DNA of 64,000 bases from positions 493,663 through 557,662 of the forward strand of contig KZ111154.1 of assembly GCA_002077045.2 (NCBI GenBank), read 5' to 3'. Shown here piece by piece: positions 52,903-62,623 of this stretch. The notes under the pieces are model-generated. The model was not told the DNA's origin. It was given only the letters and a program-made list of their open reading frames with translations, and ran no database searches. The position numbers and the translations under genes are program-made. The DNA is from Rachicladosporium sp. CCFEE 5018. Lineage: Eukaryota > Ascomycota > Dothideomycetes > Cladosporiales > Cladosporiaceae. The stretch's first letter is position 1. Each line of letters opens with the position of its first letter.

Positions 52903-54054
52903 ATGAAGACGCTCATAGCAATATCAAGTATCATCTGCATCATAGCACTGGCATATACAGCAACCGATCAGCAACTCATCACCGACTACTACCAACATAT
53001 GCGATCAGTCTTCGGCAAGAACACAATCAACACTATCTCCAAGACCCTTCGCACCAACAACACACGCACGGCTTCGACAATGGCACCTTCATCGACGTTC
53101 GTTGGCCTGCCAGTCATCCCACCTAACGATCCCTCCCTGACATCAATATCACCGAAGGCGCGAGGCATACAAAAAGTCTTCGAAGCGATTGAGCAGAGCG
53201 AAGGCGCCGGCGCAACAGTCAGACGCTCCATTGGCACGCCCAAGCTCCGCAATTTCAGCCCGTTCCTTATGCTTGATCACTTTTCGATAGGCCCTGGAGC
53301 AGGATTCCCTGACCACCCCCATCGAGGACAAGAGACGATCACATACCTACTGTCCGGCGGCGTCGATCACGAGGACTTTGCTGGCAACAAGGGTCGAATT
53401 AGTGCGGGAGACCTGCAGTTCATGACCGCAGGCCGTGGCATTGTGCACGCTGAGATGCCGGCCGAGAGCGTGGACGGCAGCCCAAACGTCGGCATGCAGC
53501 TTTGGGTCGATCTACCGAAAGACTTGAAGGCTTGCGAGCCGCGATATCGCGACTTGAAGGCAACCGAGATACCCGCGTACAATAGTCCCGACGGGAAAGT
53601 GTCAGTGAAAGTCATCTCAGGCCAAACACATGGCGTCGACAGCTTGCAAGAGCTAGCCTACACACCCGTCTGGCTCCTCGACATCACCATCCGACCAGGC
53701 GGTAGCATCGAGCAGCCTCTCCCAGCCGGCTGGAACTCATTCGCGTACATATTAAATGGCACAGTCACCTGGGACACCGGCGTCACAACCCAACAAGTAC
53801 CACAATTCCACAACACCGTCTTTGAACAGTCGGGCGACGGCATCAAAGCTTCTGTCCCAGAAGGCGAGAAGGAGGCGAGGTTCATGCTCGTGGCTGGCAT
53901 GCCGCTGGACCAGCCGATTGTGCAGTATGGACCTTTTGTGCTCACGGATGCGAGCCAGGTCAGGCAGGCGCTGTATGACTATCAGACGTTCTCGAATGGG
54001 TTCGAAAGGGCGAGGGATTGGGAGAGCGAGATTGGGAAAGTCATGGCGCATTAG
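52903..54054 (+). CDS. Pirin-family bicupin protein with an N-terminal extension
   Basis: A single exon of 383 residues from ATG 52903. Pirins are Fe(II)-binding double cupins; some have quercetinase activity and others act as cofactors or regulators. The metal site is intact: H138 and H140 in DHPHRGQETITYLLSG, H182 and E184 in GRGIVHAE. Family blocks include KVFEAIEQSEGAGATVRRSI, GTPKLRNFSPFLMLDHFS and GMQLWVDLP. The pirin domain starts at about residue 80. Upstream are three possible starts: 52903 (a hydrophobic MKTLIAISSIICIIALAY), 52999 (MRSVFGKNTINTISKTLRT, basic and free of acidic residues, like a mitochondrial presequence) and 53080 (MAPSSTF, no extension). It lies 393 bp upstream of the acetolactate synthase on the same strand. 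Confidence 0.9.
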   Translation: MKTLIAISSIICIIALAYTATDQQLITDYYQHMRSVFGKNTINTISKTLRTNNTRTASTMAPSSTFVGLPVIPPNDPSLTSISPKARGIQKVFEAIEQSEGAGATVRRSIGTPKLRNFSPFLMLDHFSIGPGAGFPDHPHRGQETITYLLSGGVDHEDFAGNKGRISAGDLQFMTAGRGIVHAEMPAESVDGSPNVGMQLWVDLPKDLKACEPRYRDLKATEIPAYNSPDGKVSVKVISGQTHGVDSLQELAYTPVWLLDITIRPGGSIEQPLPAGWNSFAYILNGTVTWDTGVTTQQVPQFHNTVFEQSGDGIKASVPEGEKEARFMLVAGMPLDQPIVQYGPFVLTDASQVRQALYDYQTFSNGFERARDWESEIGKVMAH

Positions 54055-54447
54055 CCTTAGATGTTGTGGACTCGAATGTATTTAGCGTGGCGTAATCTTG
54101 GTATGCCAATGATGGGATAACGTCGGTCACCTTTTTGTCAGATTTCACAATCACCTCGCCCTCACTGCTGAACATCGTCTCTGCTGAAGTGTCGTATTAC
54201 AACATCATGCCTCTCCCGCCCAATGCGATTATGCTCCACAATCGGACTATCAAGCGGAATGCACCGGCAGTGCACGATGGGGCGAACTTTGCCTCACGAA
54301 TGTCCTCGAATGCGGAAACGCTCAAACGATGCTACACCATTATTTCATCGAACCCAATAGTCATTCGTTAGGAGAACACGTTAGAAGTTATCTGGACCCT
54401 GGGATTCAGGATCTGATCTGTCATTTGTCTGGAGGCTTCCTCACACG
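54055..54447. promoter_or_regulatory. Upstream region of the acetolactate synthase gene
   Basis: A 393-bp spacer between pirin and the synthase. A CCAAT sequence lies about 95 bp before the ATG; no TATA was seen. Confidence 0.35.
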
Positions 54448-56151
54448 ATGGCTTCCAAATCCAGCTCATCCCACAAGGTCGCTCAAATCATCGTCGACAG
54501 CATTCACAATGCCGGCGTCAAGCACGTCTTTGGCATCCCAGGAGCAAAAATTGATAGCGTCTTCGATACGTTGGCAGATCATCCTGATATCAAACTGATC
54601 ATCTGCCGTCATGAGCAGAACGCGGCTTTCATGGCCGCAGCTGTCGGCCGGATCACTGGTATTCCAGGCGTCTGTATTGCCACCTCTGGCCCTGGCGCCG
54701 GGAACCTCACGACAGGACTGGTCACCGCGACTACCGAGGGCGATCCAGTGGTGGCAATCATAGGCAGCGTGCCGAGACTGTTGAGCACGAAACACACGCA
54801 TCAGTCCATGCGAGCATTGGAGATCTTGGGACCCACGACTAAGGGCAGTGCTACCAACGTTGAGGTGGAAGACCAGGCTGCTGAGGTTTTATTGGCCGCT
54901 TTCCGGGCGGCTGGGACGAATCCGAAGGGCGCAGCTGTTGTAAGTCTACCCATGGACGTCGCGGCCGGAACGTCGAAGATCGGCGCGTTCCCAGCGAGTG
55001 CTTTCAGGCCACCGCTATATGGCCCTGCGCCGAGAGAGAGCCTGGAGAAGGTGGCAAGGATGATCGAGAATGCAGAACTACCAGTGCTTTTTCTGGGACA
55101 GAGAGCATCGAGCAACATTGTAGTGGAGGCTGTAAGAGGCTTTTTAGCCAAGCATGCGATCGCTGTCGTAGAGACCTTCCAGGCAGCTGGAGCCGTACCG
55201 GAAGATCTGGCTCCCAAAGTGTTCTACGGGAGGGTCGGGCTCTTCAGGAACCAGATTGGCGACCGGCTTCTGCAAAAGTCGGATCTTGTCATTACTATGG
55301 GCTATGATCCGGCGGAGTACGATGCGTCTGCGTGGAACCCGTCCAGGGATCTGAACGTTGTCCACGTAGACTACACAAGCTGCGACTACGGTCAATACTA
55401 CCACCCAGAGATCGAGCTACTAGGCTCCGTGCGCGAGAACATACGCGCTCTCGCAGACGAAATCAGCAGCATCCACAGTCCTCTGGAGAACGACTACTGT
55501 AAGACTCTCGTTCAGGACTCGATCAAACTACGAAAGGATATGCAGTCGGTCAAGAACCCGGATAGTGGCAAAATTCATCCCTATCACTTCATCACGGCTC
55601 TCCAGAAGCGGGTGTCGAAAGACACGACTGTCACGTGTGACGTGGGGACGGTCTACATCTATATGATGCGTCACTTCTACGCTTACGAGCCACGGCACCT
55701 GCTCTGTTCGAACGGCCAGCAGACTCTCGGTGTGGGTATGCCTTGGGCAATCGCTGCCTCGCTGGTCCAAGAACCACCTTGCTCGAAGAAAGTCGTGTCT
55801 CTCTCTGGCGACGGTGGATTCATGTTCTCGTCACAGGAACTCTCTACCGCTGTACAGCAGAAGTGCAACATTACTCACTTCCTCTGGAATGATGAGGCGT
55901 TCAACATGGTCGAATTCCAGGAGGAGATGAAGTATGGTCGCAGCAGCGGGATCAAGCTGGGTGGGATTGACTTCGTGAAGTACGCCGAAGCGTTTGGAGC
56001 TCGAGGGTATCGGATCAGCGAGTCAAGTCAGGTGGAGCAGGTCATGGAGGAAGCGTTGGCATTCGAGGGCGTTAGTTTGGTGGATGTGAGGATCGACTAC
56101 AGCCATGTGAAGGAACTCGCGGGCAACCTAGTGCAGGACAGCGTGGGGTGA
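54448..56151 (+). CDS. alsS: Catabolic-type (AlsS/BudB-like) acetolactate synthase
   Basis: A single exon of 567 residues, the length of bacterial AlsS. It should condense two pyruvates to 2-acetolactate and CO2 with thiamine diphosphate. N-terminal motifs are FGIPGAKIDSVFDTL, CRHEQNAAFMAAAVGR with the cofactor-activating Glu (E56), TSGPGAGNL and KHTHQSM. The ThDP-binding motif GDG (454-456) is followed 25 residues on by N481 in LWND. The C-terminal signature FNMVEFQEEMKYGRSSGIKL then GGIDFVKYAEAFGARGYRI matches the AlsS branch rather than anabolic Ilv2. There is no mitochondrial presequence (MASKSSSSHKVAQ), so the protein is probably cytosolic and separate from valine synthesis. It ends 54 bp from the stop of the decarboxylase gene. 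Confidence 0.88.
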   Translation: MASKSSSSHKVAQIIVDSIHNAGVKHVFGIPGAKIDSVFDTLADHPDIKLIICRHEQNAAFMAAAVGRITGIPGVCIATSGPGAGNLTTGLVTATTEGDPVVAIIGSVPRLLSTKHTHQSMRALEILGPTTKGSATNVEVEDQAAEVLLAAFRAAGTNPKGAAVVSLPMDVAAGTSKIGAFPASAFRPPLYGPAPRESLEKVARMIENAELPVLFLGQRASSNIVVEAVRGFLAKHAIAVVETFQAAGAVPEDLAPKVFYGRVGLFRNQIGDRLLQKSDLVITMGYDPAEYDASAWNPSRDLNVVHVDYTSCDYGQYYHPEIELLGSVRENIRALADEISSIHSPLENDYCKTLVQDSIKLRKDMQSVKNPDSGKIHPYHFITALQKRVSKDTTVTCDVGTVYIYMMRHFYAYEPRHLLCSNGQQTLGVGMPWAIAASLVQEPPCSKKVVSLSGDGGFMFSSQELSTAVQQKCNITHFLWNDEAFNMVEFQEEMKYGRSSGIKLGGIDFVKYAEAFGARGYRISESSQVEQVMEEALAFEGVSLVDVRIDYSHVKELAGNLVQDSVG

Positions 56152-56205
56152 AGTTGATATTAGACAAGCAAGGAAGCGGTCTGATTAGCAATGCACTGAG
56201 ATCCG

Positions 56206-56910
56206 TTATCCCTCCACTTTCTTCACTCCCTCATCGTCCGTCACTAGACTCGCTGCGTTGAAGTCCTCGGTCGTCGGCAGCTCGATATGCAGATTCGATG
56301 CCACAGCCATCTGCATCTGCACTTGCTTGGCCTTGACCTCGAGCACATGTCCACCAGCACTCCTGTCGTCGGCTATGTAGTGCAGATGCTCTCCAGCAAC
56401 GCCATAGCCTTGATTGTGCTTTGGCGTGCGGAAGCCGATGATGGTTCCGACACCATCGTGATACTCCTCAACCGACTGCTTCTTCCCCAAATCACCCAGA
56501 GGTTCGCCTTTGTAGCTCTGCCCGCGAACAGTCCGGCATTTCAGGTACTGGAAGTTGCCATGGATGCGATAAGTCATGAAGAGATTCTTCGCGTGATCAT
56601 TGAAAGCGTCCAATGCCTCATCAATGGCATCTTTGCTTTTCAGTTCCACATCGACAGACCTCTGAGGCTCGAATTGCGTACTCACCGCGAAGGGGATCTG
56701 CTCGTCTGGTCCAGCTTCCCGCACATTGCCCTCAGCTTGCAATTGGTACACTTTGCCGTCGAGCAAGAGCAGCTCGCCGTTCATTCGAGCGAAGGTGCCG
56801 AGGCCTTGATTGCCTTTTGTGAGGAGCTTCGAAACTGGAATGCCTGTCTCGCTCACGCCATCCATGAGTGCATTGAGGAGGGAGAACTGGTAGATGTGAT
56901 TGAGCTCCAT
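56206..56910 (-). CDS. alsD: Alpha-acetolactate decarboxylase (AlsD/BudA-like)
   Basis: A single exon of 234 residues. It should decarboxylate 2-acetolactate to acetoin. Family features are IYQFSLLNALMDGV, LLTKGNQGLGTFARMNGELL, VYQLQAEG, IPFAVSTQF, FMTYRIHGNF and GEHLHYIADDRSAGGHVLE. The zinc ligands are H175, H177 and H188 (HxHx10H). Their spacing, and the distance of 129 from E46 in MNGEL, match the Brevibacillus enzyme's E65/H194/H196/H207 as I remember them; R126 matches R145 likewise. ATG 56910 (MELNHIYQ) was chosen; the open frame begins five codons earlier at GTG. There is no presequence, so it is probably cytosolic. It lies tail to tail with the acetolactate synthase and is oriented towards it. 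Confidence 0.88.
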   Translation of the reverse strand: MELNHIYQFSLLNALMDGVSETGIPVSKLLTKGNQGLGTFARMNGELLLLDGKVYQLQAEGNVREAGPDEQIPFAVSTQFEPQRSVDVELKSKDAIDEALDAFNDHAKNLFMTYRIHGNFQYLKCRTVRGQSYKGEPLGDLGKKQSVEEYHDGVGTIIGFRTPKHNQGYGVAGEHLHYIADDRSAGGHVLEVKAKQVQMQMAVASNLHIELPTTEDFNAASLVTDDEGVKKVEG

Positions 56911-57652
56911 GACCGGTCCGTTCACTGGTTGTGTCTCGGTGTGCGGGCTCTCCTAGCGCACGCAAATCAGACTTTCACACCCTGAGCACCACCAGCTTAT
57001 CTAACCTCGTGAGGGTGATCAAAGGTCTGCACTTCTCCCGCGGTGTGCACATTTACGGGCCACTCAGAAGCAAAAAATGTAACTGGACAGTCCGATGATT
57101 CGTCTCGAGTCTTGATCTGGATATTGCGGTATATCTCGTAATGATAGGGTCTTCTGGAGGCTTGTCTAGATGCTGCTCGAGTATGGTTCCTCGGTTCTTG
57201 TTCTTCGATGACGATAACAGCACAGTCGATATCTTCAGTCACGCTTAGAAACCGAAGAGCAGTAGTATTACTATCATCACCTCCCGGTAGTCATCGGAAG
57301 TCACGGAGCCTCTTCCGCAACAATATCAATAATGCATCGGCTAGGCTAGTCCAGGAACACCCGCGAACCCAATGTACCAAGCGAAGCTCAATCGTAGATA
57401 GGCTACTATATGTCCTCCAGATCGATCTGCATAACGTGATACCGAGGTGATGTCACAAACGCCATTGACGAGCATGGTATGTCACAGAAGGTGAGCGTCA
57501 GGTGACGCCACATGCAGCCAATATACAAAGAGATACGACAATCGATACTGGGCAGCTATGTCACAGCGTAATTCTTTCACTCGAGTGTAAAAGGTAGCAG
57601 GGATCTCAAGATCAAATTCCCGCCATCTCTTGCTATTTCCTTCAGACTCAGC
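56911..57652. promoter_or_regulatory. Divergent upstream region alsD / DUF5872-HVA1 gene
   Basis: A 742-bp head-to-head region that holds both promoters. No exon or clear core element was recognised. Confidence 0.35.
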
Positions 57653-58579
57653 ATGTCTCCAAAGGAGAAGTACACAGATCCGAAGCTTCGTGATGAAGTG
57701 AAAGAAGAGATTCACGAAGGCGACAAGGGCGGTGCGCCTGGTCAATGGACGGCTAGGAAGGCCCAGATGATGGCTTCTGAGTACGTATGCTTGTAAAATC
57801 ATCAATATCATCCGTAACCTGCCCGAATCTCATAGGATCTTAGGTACAAAAAGCGAGGTGGCGACTACAACCAAGATGAATCACAGAAGGACGCGTCGCA
57901 GAAGAACTTGTCGAAGTGGAACGGGGACGGAAAACAGGCCGAGAGCGAGAAGAGCGGTCCTAGCAGCGAAAAGAAATCAGCCGCAGGACGAAAAGGTAGC
58001 AAAATTGATGACGGCGACAAGTCTGACAGTAAAGCCACATCAACCGCACAGTCATCCGATGCGAAGGAGGACGGCAACTCCAAAAACTCCACCAGCGAAT
58101 CAAAGGAAGTATCAGGCTCGCATGACGACTCTGATGCAGCTGCGAGCGCGCATGAAGAAGAACAAGACGCAGAAAGCGGCGACGACAGCCAGGCCAAGGC
58201 CGGTCAGAAGCGCACTCGTAGCAGCACACGTACCGCAAGCAATAAAGCCCAGAAGTCATCGAAGGCTGATGACGCGAAGTCCAAGACCACATCAAAGGCC
58301 GGGAAGAAGTCCGCAGGCACTGTCGGATCGAAACACATGGATGCAGAGGAGCCAGGTCCACGCGGCTCTGCAGAACGGTTGCCGAAGGTAGGGGAGCAGA
58401 TTCACTGGAAGGCTCTTCCTGGGTATGTGGACGGCGAGGTTGTCGAGATTCTAACCAAAGGCAAGAAAGTCGACGGGAAGCAGGTCAAAGCCAGCGAAAG
58501 TGATCCAAAAGTTGTGCTGAAGAGCAATAAGAGTGGAAAGATCTGTGTCCACAAGCCAGAGGCGTGCTTCTACGAGTAG
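57653..58579 (+). CDS. DUF5872 plus HVA1-like (Tudor-fold) protein
   Basis: Exons 57653-57780 and 57844-58579 (intron 63 nt, phase 2) encode 287 residues. Residues 1-50 carry the small DUF5872 module (KYTDPKLRDEVKEEIHEGDK then GGAPGQWTARKAQMMASEYK and KRGGDY), known across bacteria and eukaryotes without a defined role. The middle (about 65-210) is a disordered Ser/Lys/Asp/Glu-rich linker. The C-terminal 70 residues form an HVA1-like (former DUF2945) domain: GEQIHWKALPGYVDGEVVEI, KKVDGKQVKASESDPKVVLK, ICVHKPEACF. The splice joins SE-YKKRGG exactly within the DUF5872 motif. Basic and acidic blocks suggest chromatin or nucleic-acid association, an inference only. HVA1 is a family name and does not imply virulence here. 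Confidence 0.8.
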
Positions 58580-60635
58580 AGTAGACAATGCAGCTTCGCA
58601 GGGGTGATCCGCTGCTATTCTGCAAGTCCCAAGACGTTCTCCTTGGCATAGACTTATTGCTCAAGTGTCTCTGCACTCTCCTGCAGGCTGCAGCAGGAGA
58701 CAGTCAACAAATGTACTTACGAGAGCTTTAGGGCGCAGGTAATCACCCTGCGACTCAGGGAACCTCTCTGCTCGGCTAAGGAGGCGCAAACAGACGGATA
58801 CGTGTGCATGTCCCTAGCACTAGGACTTTCGGACCTTGAGCAAAGCGGAGGTAGGTGCCGTGTACGATGCGGTGGCGGATTGACTGAGGTGGTCATCATA
58901 GCTGGTCCACATTTCCCCCGGGTCAGCATGTCCTCTATAAATTGCGTGACAGAGAACAAGTCGTTTGCGGAAATGGAAGCGAAAATGATTCACTGATGGT
59001 GTAGATCTTGGGTCGATGGCGATTTCGCTTGTACTCATCCACCGTGGTAAACTTGCAATATGTCGCCGTGTAGTCCGGCGTCCGAGTAAGGCCGGTATGG
59101 CCTGCCAACGCGCCTCACCGTCAATACGATAGTGGGCCGTAGCTCCAGATGCGGTGCGCGTATGCGTTCCAGTGGTTACAACAGTCGCCAGCACATGGCA
59201 AACACTGCGTGCGCGGCATGGAATTGCTCGCTACCATGGCATTGTCAATCATCCATCATAACAAGCGCCTGACGAGGGAGCAATAGCTGCAGGTTCGAAC
59301 GTTCGTGTGCTTGCTTCAGGTTGACAGGCTGGGGTAGCCCTGCGGACCACGCTTGAATTGTTGCACAACAGAGCGCACTACTGAGCGCATGGCATTAGGC
59401 ATGGGTTGAGGTAAATCTCCGTGAATGGCGTGCTGTGCTTCCATCGTGCAGTAGTACTCGAGCGGGCTGCAATGTGTGCTCCAGCATGCGCCGATGCTTG
59501 CGTGATTGTTCAGATGGTGTTCTAGCTGACAGGGCAAAGACTCATTCGCGAGTGAACGTCGCAACGGCCTCCCGAGCTGCCCGCGTCCGAGCTGCGCCGT
59601 AGTGAGTCGATGATGCAGGTACATAACTCCGAGCAAGTAAGAGGTGCATAATCGCTAGCGCTGTGCGCTCTCTCTCGGCGGTAGTATTTGCATGGGTGAA
59701 GCTGCATATGTACATACATCTCACGGCAGGACGTTGCTTTGGCATGCGCATCGCCTTTGTGTTGTGTAGCCAGCAGCAGACCAGCAGAGCTACGCGGAGC
59801 ACTCTGCCGTGTCAGCTGCGGATCTTTGCTGTGATGACTTCGTGAAACACAACGGCCAGTAACGGCGCGCCAACTCTGACCATGGAAGTAAAAGGTCAGG
59901 CGGGCCAAGTCAAAAATTGCCGCCAGTGTTTTCGTTGATTGGTTGAAAGTGCGACATGTTCCTGGAATGACTTTGATCAAGTCCGGGGCAGTGTGTGATA
60001 AGTGCCAAAAGGGTGCCAGCGTCGTCCATGACCCTCTCTCTCGTTGGCGACGCGAACCGCCGAGGTCTCGCGCATGGGCGTAAGCACTTGTGCATCAGCC
60101 AATCTTCGCATCCTGCAAGAGATAGCTGCACCAGTCTGCAAGACATGGCTGCTCCTGCAAGCCGTCTTCGACTCGGGCGACAAACGAGCACCCCGGTATG
60201 CCGCTGTCAAAGAACTGTTTGCCATGTCAGTACCCGACGGCAACGACTCCGCTCCCTAGCACTATAGCAGCCGCCCTTGCACCCTCTTGTTCACGTAGCG
60301 TGGACGATCTTCAAGATCCTAGCGCCAAAGTCAAGTATGCAATACGATCGCGGTACGCCTTGATCAGCCTCGCGATGGGGCCGAAGAGGTCCTCCCCACT
60401 CACCTTCATCTCACTCGTCATGGTATGTGCGACGGTTTGCGCGGACTTTACCGGTCGAGAGATACATGTTCATGTACCTCTGCGCTTCCTACAGTAGTAC
60501 TCTAGTTTGGCGCACTGCACTTTCCTTTCCGTCGCACAAACACCACGCCAACTACGCCAGTGCCACGGGACTGGGTCGCACGCAATACCAATTACGGAAA
60601 GCACCTGCACCCCGGCTGCAAGGCATTGCATTGAA
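58580..60635. other. Long intergenic region, no supported gene
   Basis: At 2056 bp this is the longest apparently non-coding stretch in the window. A hairpin-capable inverted repeat (CTCCTGC, 8-nt loop, GCAGGAG) lies at about 58678-58699, just past the DUF5872 gene. Short frames occur on both strands (for example 60044-60259, 71 codons, with a helical LRILQEIAAPVCKTWLLLQA), but none has recognised features or a supported splice. It could hide a poorly conserved gene or long 5' UTRs. Confidence 0.4.
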
Positions 60636-62291
60636 ATGTCAAGCCTGCGACATGCCGCAAATGACGGGCACCTCAGTCTTGGGCCAGCTGCAGAACGCCT
60701 TAGTTGCTCTGGTGTCACTGAAAAGGACCCGCCTGCTGCACTTCTCCGCCGTGCTGCCACACGCTCCTTGCCTGACCTTCGTGGCAAGCAAAACAAACGA
60801 GTCAGCTTTCGACGACGCTGTGCTAGTAGTGGCGAGGACGACATGAAACTGTCAGTGGAGGAATATGAAGCATTGCCAGTCTCCATTCGGTATGTATGCT
60901 CACGCTCCACCGCTGAATGCCCTTCCCCTTCAGCTGTGTGTCGCTCAACACGATTTGCTCGTTTCAAAAGCCTCGACTCTGCAGAAGAGCGGTCAGGCAG
61001 GCGACCTGAGGATAGCAGTCGTTCACGCAAGCAGGCCCATCACATTGAACTCACGGCTATCAATATCTCCATGTAGCAAACGCTGACCAGCATGACAGGC
61101 GGAAGTACTTCTCTCAGCATGAGCGCCTCCAGATCGTGCAATGGCACGCCGCCGAGAAACGCTCACGGGTTCGACCCAAGAGCTCGTGGCTCGATCCTCC
61201 GTCCCCACTCGAGGGGCCGATCAGACACGATAGTGTCGTCGACTCGTCCAATTCTAAGGCGACGTTTCCGGTACCCCATTCGACCCAGAATTTACTACAG
61301 TGCGACTTACCTGGCACTAACACATCCTGGTACCTCGCATTGCCGGAGAAAGTGAAGAAGCAGCGCTTCAGTCCAGAAGAGCGTGCTCTTCTCGCTGCAG
61401 GCTGCGAAGCAGGCGCAGCTTATCAAACACCGTGGCTTGCAAAATCGCCTGCTATTGACGCGTTCCCGCTCACTCGGCCTATCTCTTCTGCGTTTGACCG
61501 GAGACCGCCATCAGCCAGCTCTTCTGAGATACTCGACGAATCCGACGACTCTACTAGCGCACCCCGGTTGGCTTCAGCGCAGGGCATGCGTCAGCTAGAG
61601 ACTGGTGAGGTAGCTCAAGTCACCATGCTCAGACCCAGGTCACGACGTCAGTCCGAGCCCGCACGCTCCGCACATGCAATTTCGCCACCAGCTTACATGG
61701 CTATTGGGACTGCCAAGGAGCGACGCAAGAGGTCTTTCCGTCGCTCATTCGCACTCCGACCGTTGCCACTCCCAGCACCTGCGCTCACGCCGTTGCCTTC
61801 AGTGCCAGATCTAGCAACGCTGGCGGGGTTCGAATCAGTCGAAACGCCTCGCAAGTTGTCCCGAAAATCAATCAGCAATGACGGCGAGCTCGCGCCCGAT
61901 GCTCAGTACTTCCACAGCCCGGAAGTACGCCAAACTCTACGCTCCCTGGCTTCGCCTCAGCTTTTCGACGAAGCCATCAATTTCGGGTTCCCAGTCGTGG
62001 ACGAGCTTGCTGCGCTGCCCTCTAGTGCAGATGTCTCAGACCATGCTCGGAAATACTCTCTTACATTCAGCTCCTCTGGTGAGGAGAGCACGATGCCCAA
62101 CAGCCCTGTCACTCCGGCTAGGTCGAACTTTGGCGATACTACGATGTTCATTGATCACCCTTCTTCGTTGCACTCGAGCTCTAGCGCTTCCATGCGCCAA
62201 ATGGCAAGGATGAGCGAGAAGACTCCGGATCACTTCCGCTCGCTCTCGATCTCCAATAGGGAGATGACACTTCGGATGACCCTCACGAGAC
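60636..62291 (+). CDS. Hypothetical disordered protein, truncated by an assembly gap
   Basis: Exon 1, 60636-60889, and exon 2 from 61099 into the N block at 62292. The 209-nt intron is the longest seen here (phase 2). Joining gives KLSVEEYEALPVSIRRKYFS and QHERLQIVQWHAAEKRSRV, a continuous helical motif, which supports the splice. The rest is Ser/Arg/Pro-rich and probably disordered: RRRCASSGEDD, SSWLDPPSPLEGP, a basic RRKRSFRRSFALRPLPLPAP, and a Ser/Thr-rich end. At least 480 residues precede the gap; the bases after it cannot be trusted as the same gene. The family is not recognised. The VEEYEALP helix next to RRKYF may be a conserved docking element. Confidence 0.55.
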
Positions 62292-62391
62292 NNNNNNNNN
62301 NNNNNNNNNNNNNNNNNNNNNNNNNNNNNNNNNNNNNNNNNNNNNNNNNNNNNNNNNNNNNNNNNNNNNNNNNNNNNNNNNNNNNNNNNNN
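62292..62391. other. Assembly gap (100 N)
   Basis: Exactly 100 N, the conventional placeholder for a gap of unknown size between contigs. The sequence on either side may not be adjacent in the genome. Confidence 0.97.
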
Positions 62392-62623
62392 CGAATTGTA
62401 AGATGTCTTGAGCATGCGGTCACGTGCTAGCTGCGTCTACTTCTGCGACGTGTATATGTACAAACACTGCAGCCCGGCATGGGTCGTTGACGGTTCGTCG
62501 ACGCTTTCGTCGCGAAGAGGCTTGACGTAGATAGCAGTATATGATACCCCAATTTACCTTCGTGCGCAGATGCTTTTCTTACATACGCCAAAGTTGCGTG
62601 CAAGATACCGTAGCAAAATCACG

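Noticed and set aside
54448..56151. Assignment as anabolic acetolactate synthase Ilv2
   Set aside because: No mitochondrial presequence, and the IDFVKYAEAFGA-type C-terminus matches the catabolic AlsS branch; the decarboxylase neighbour supports this.
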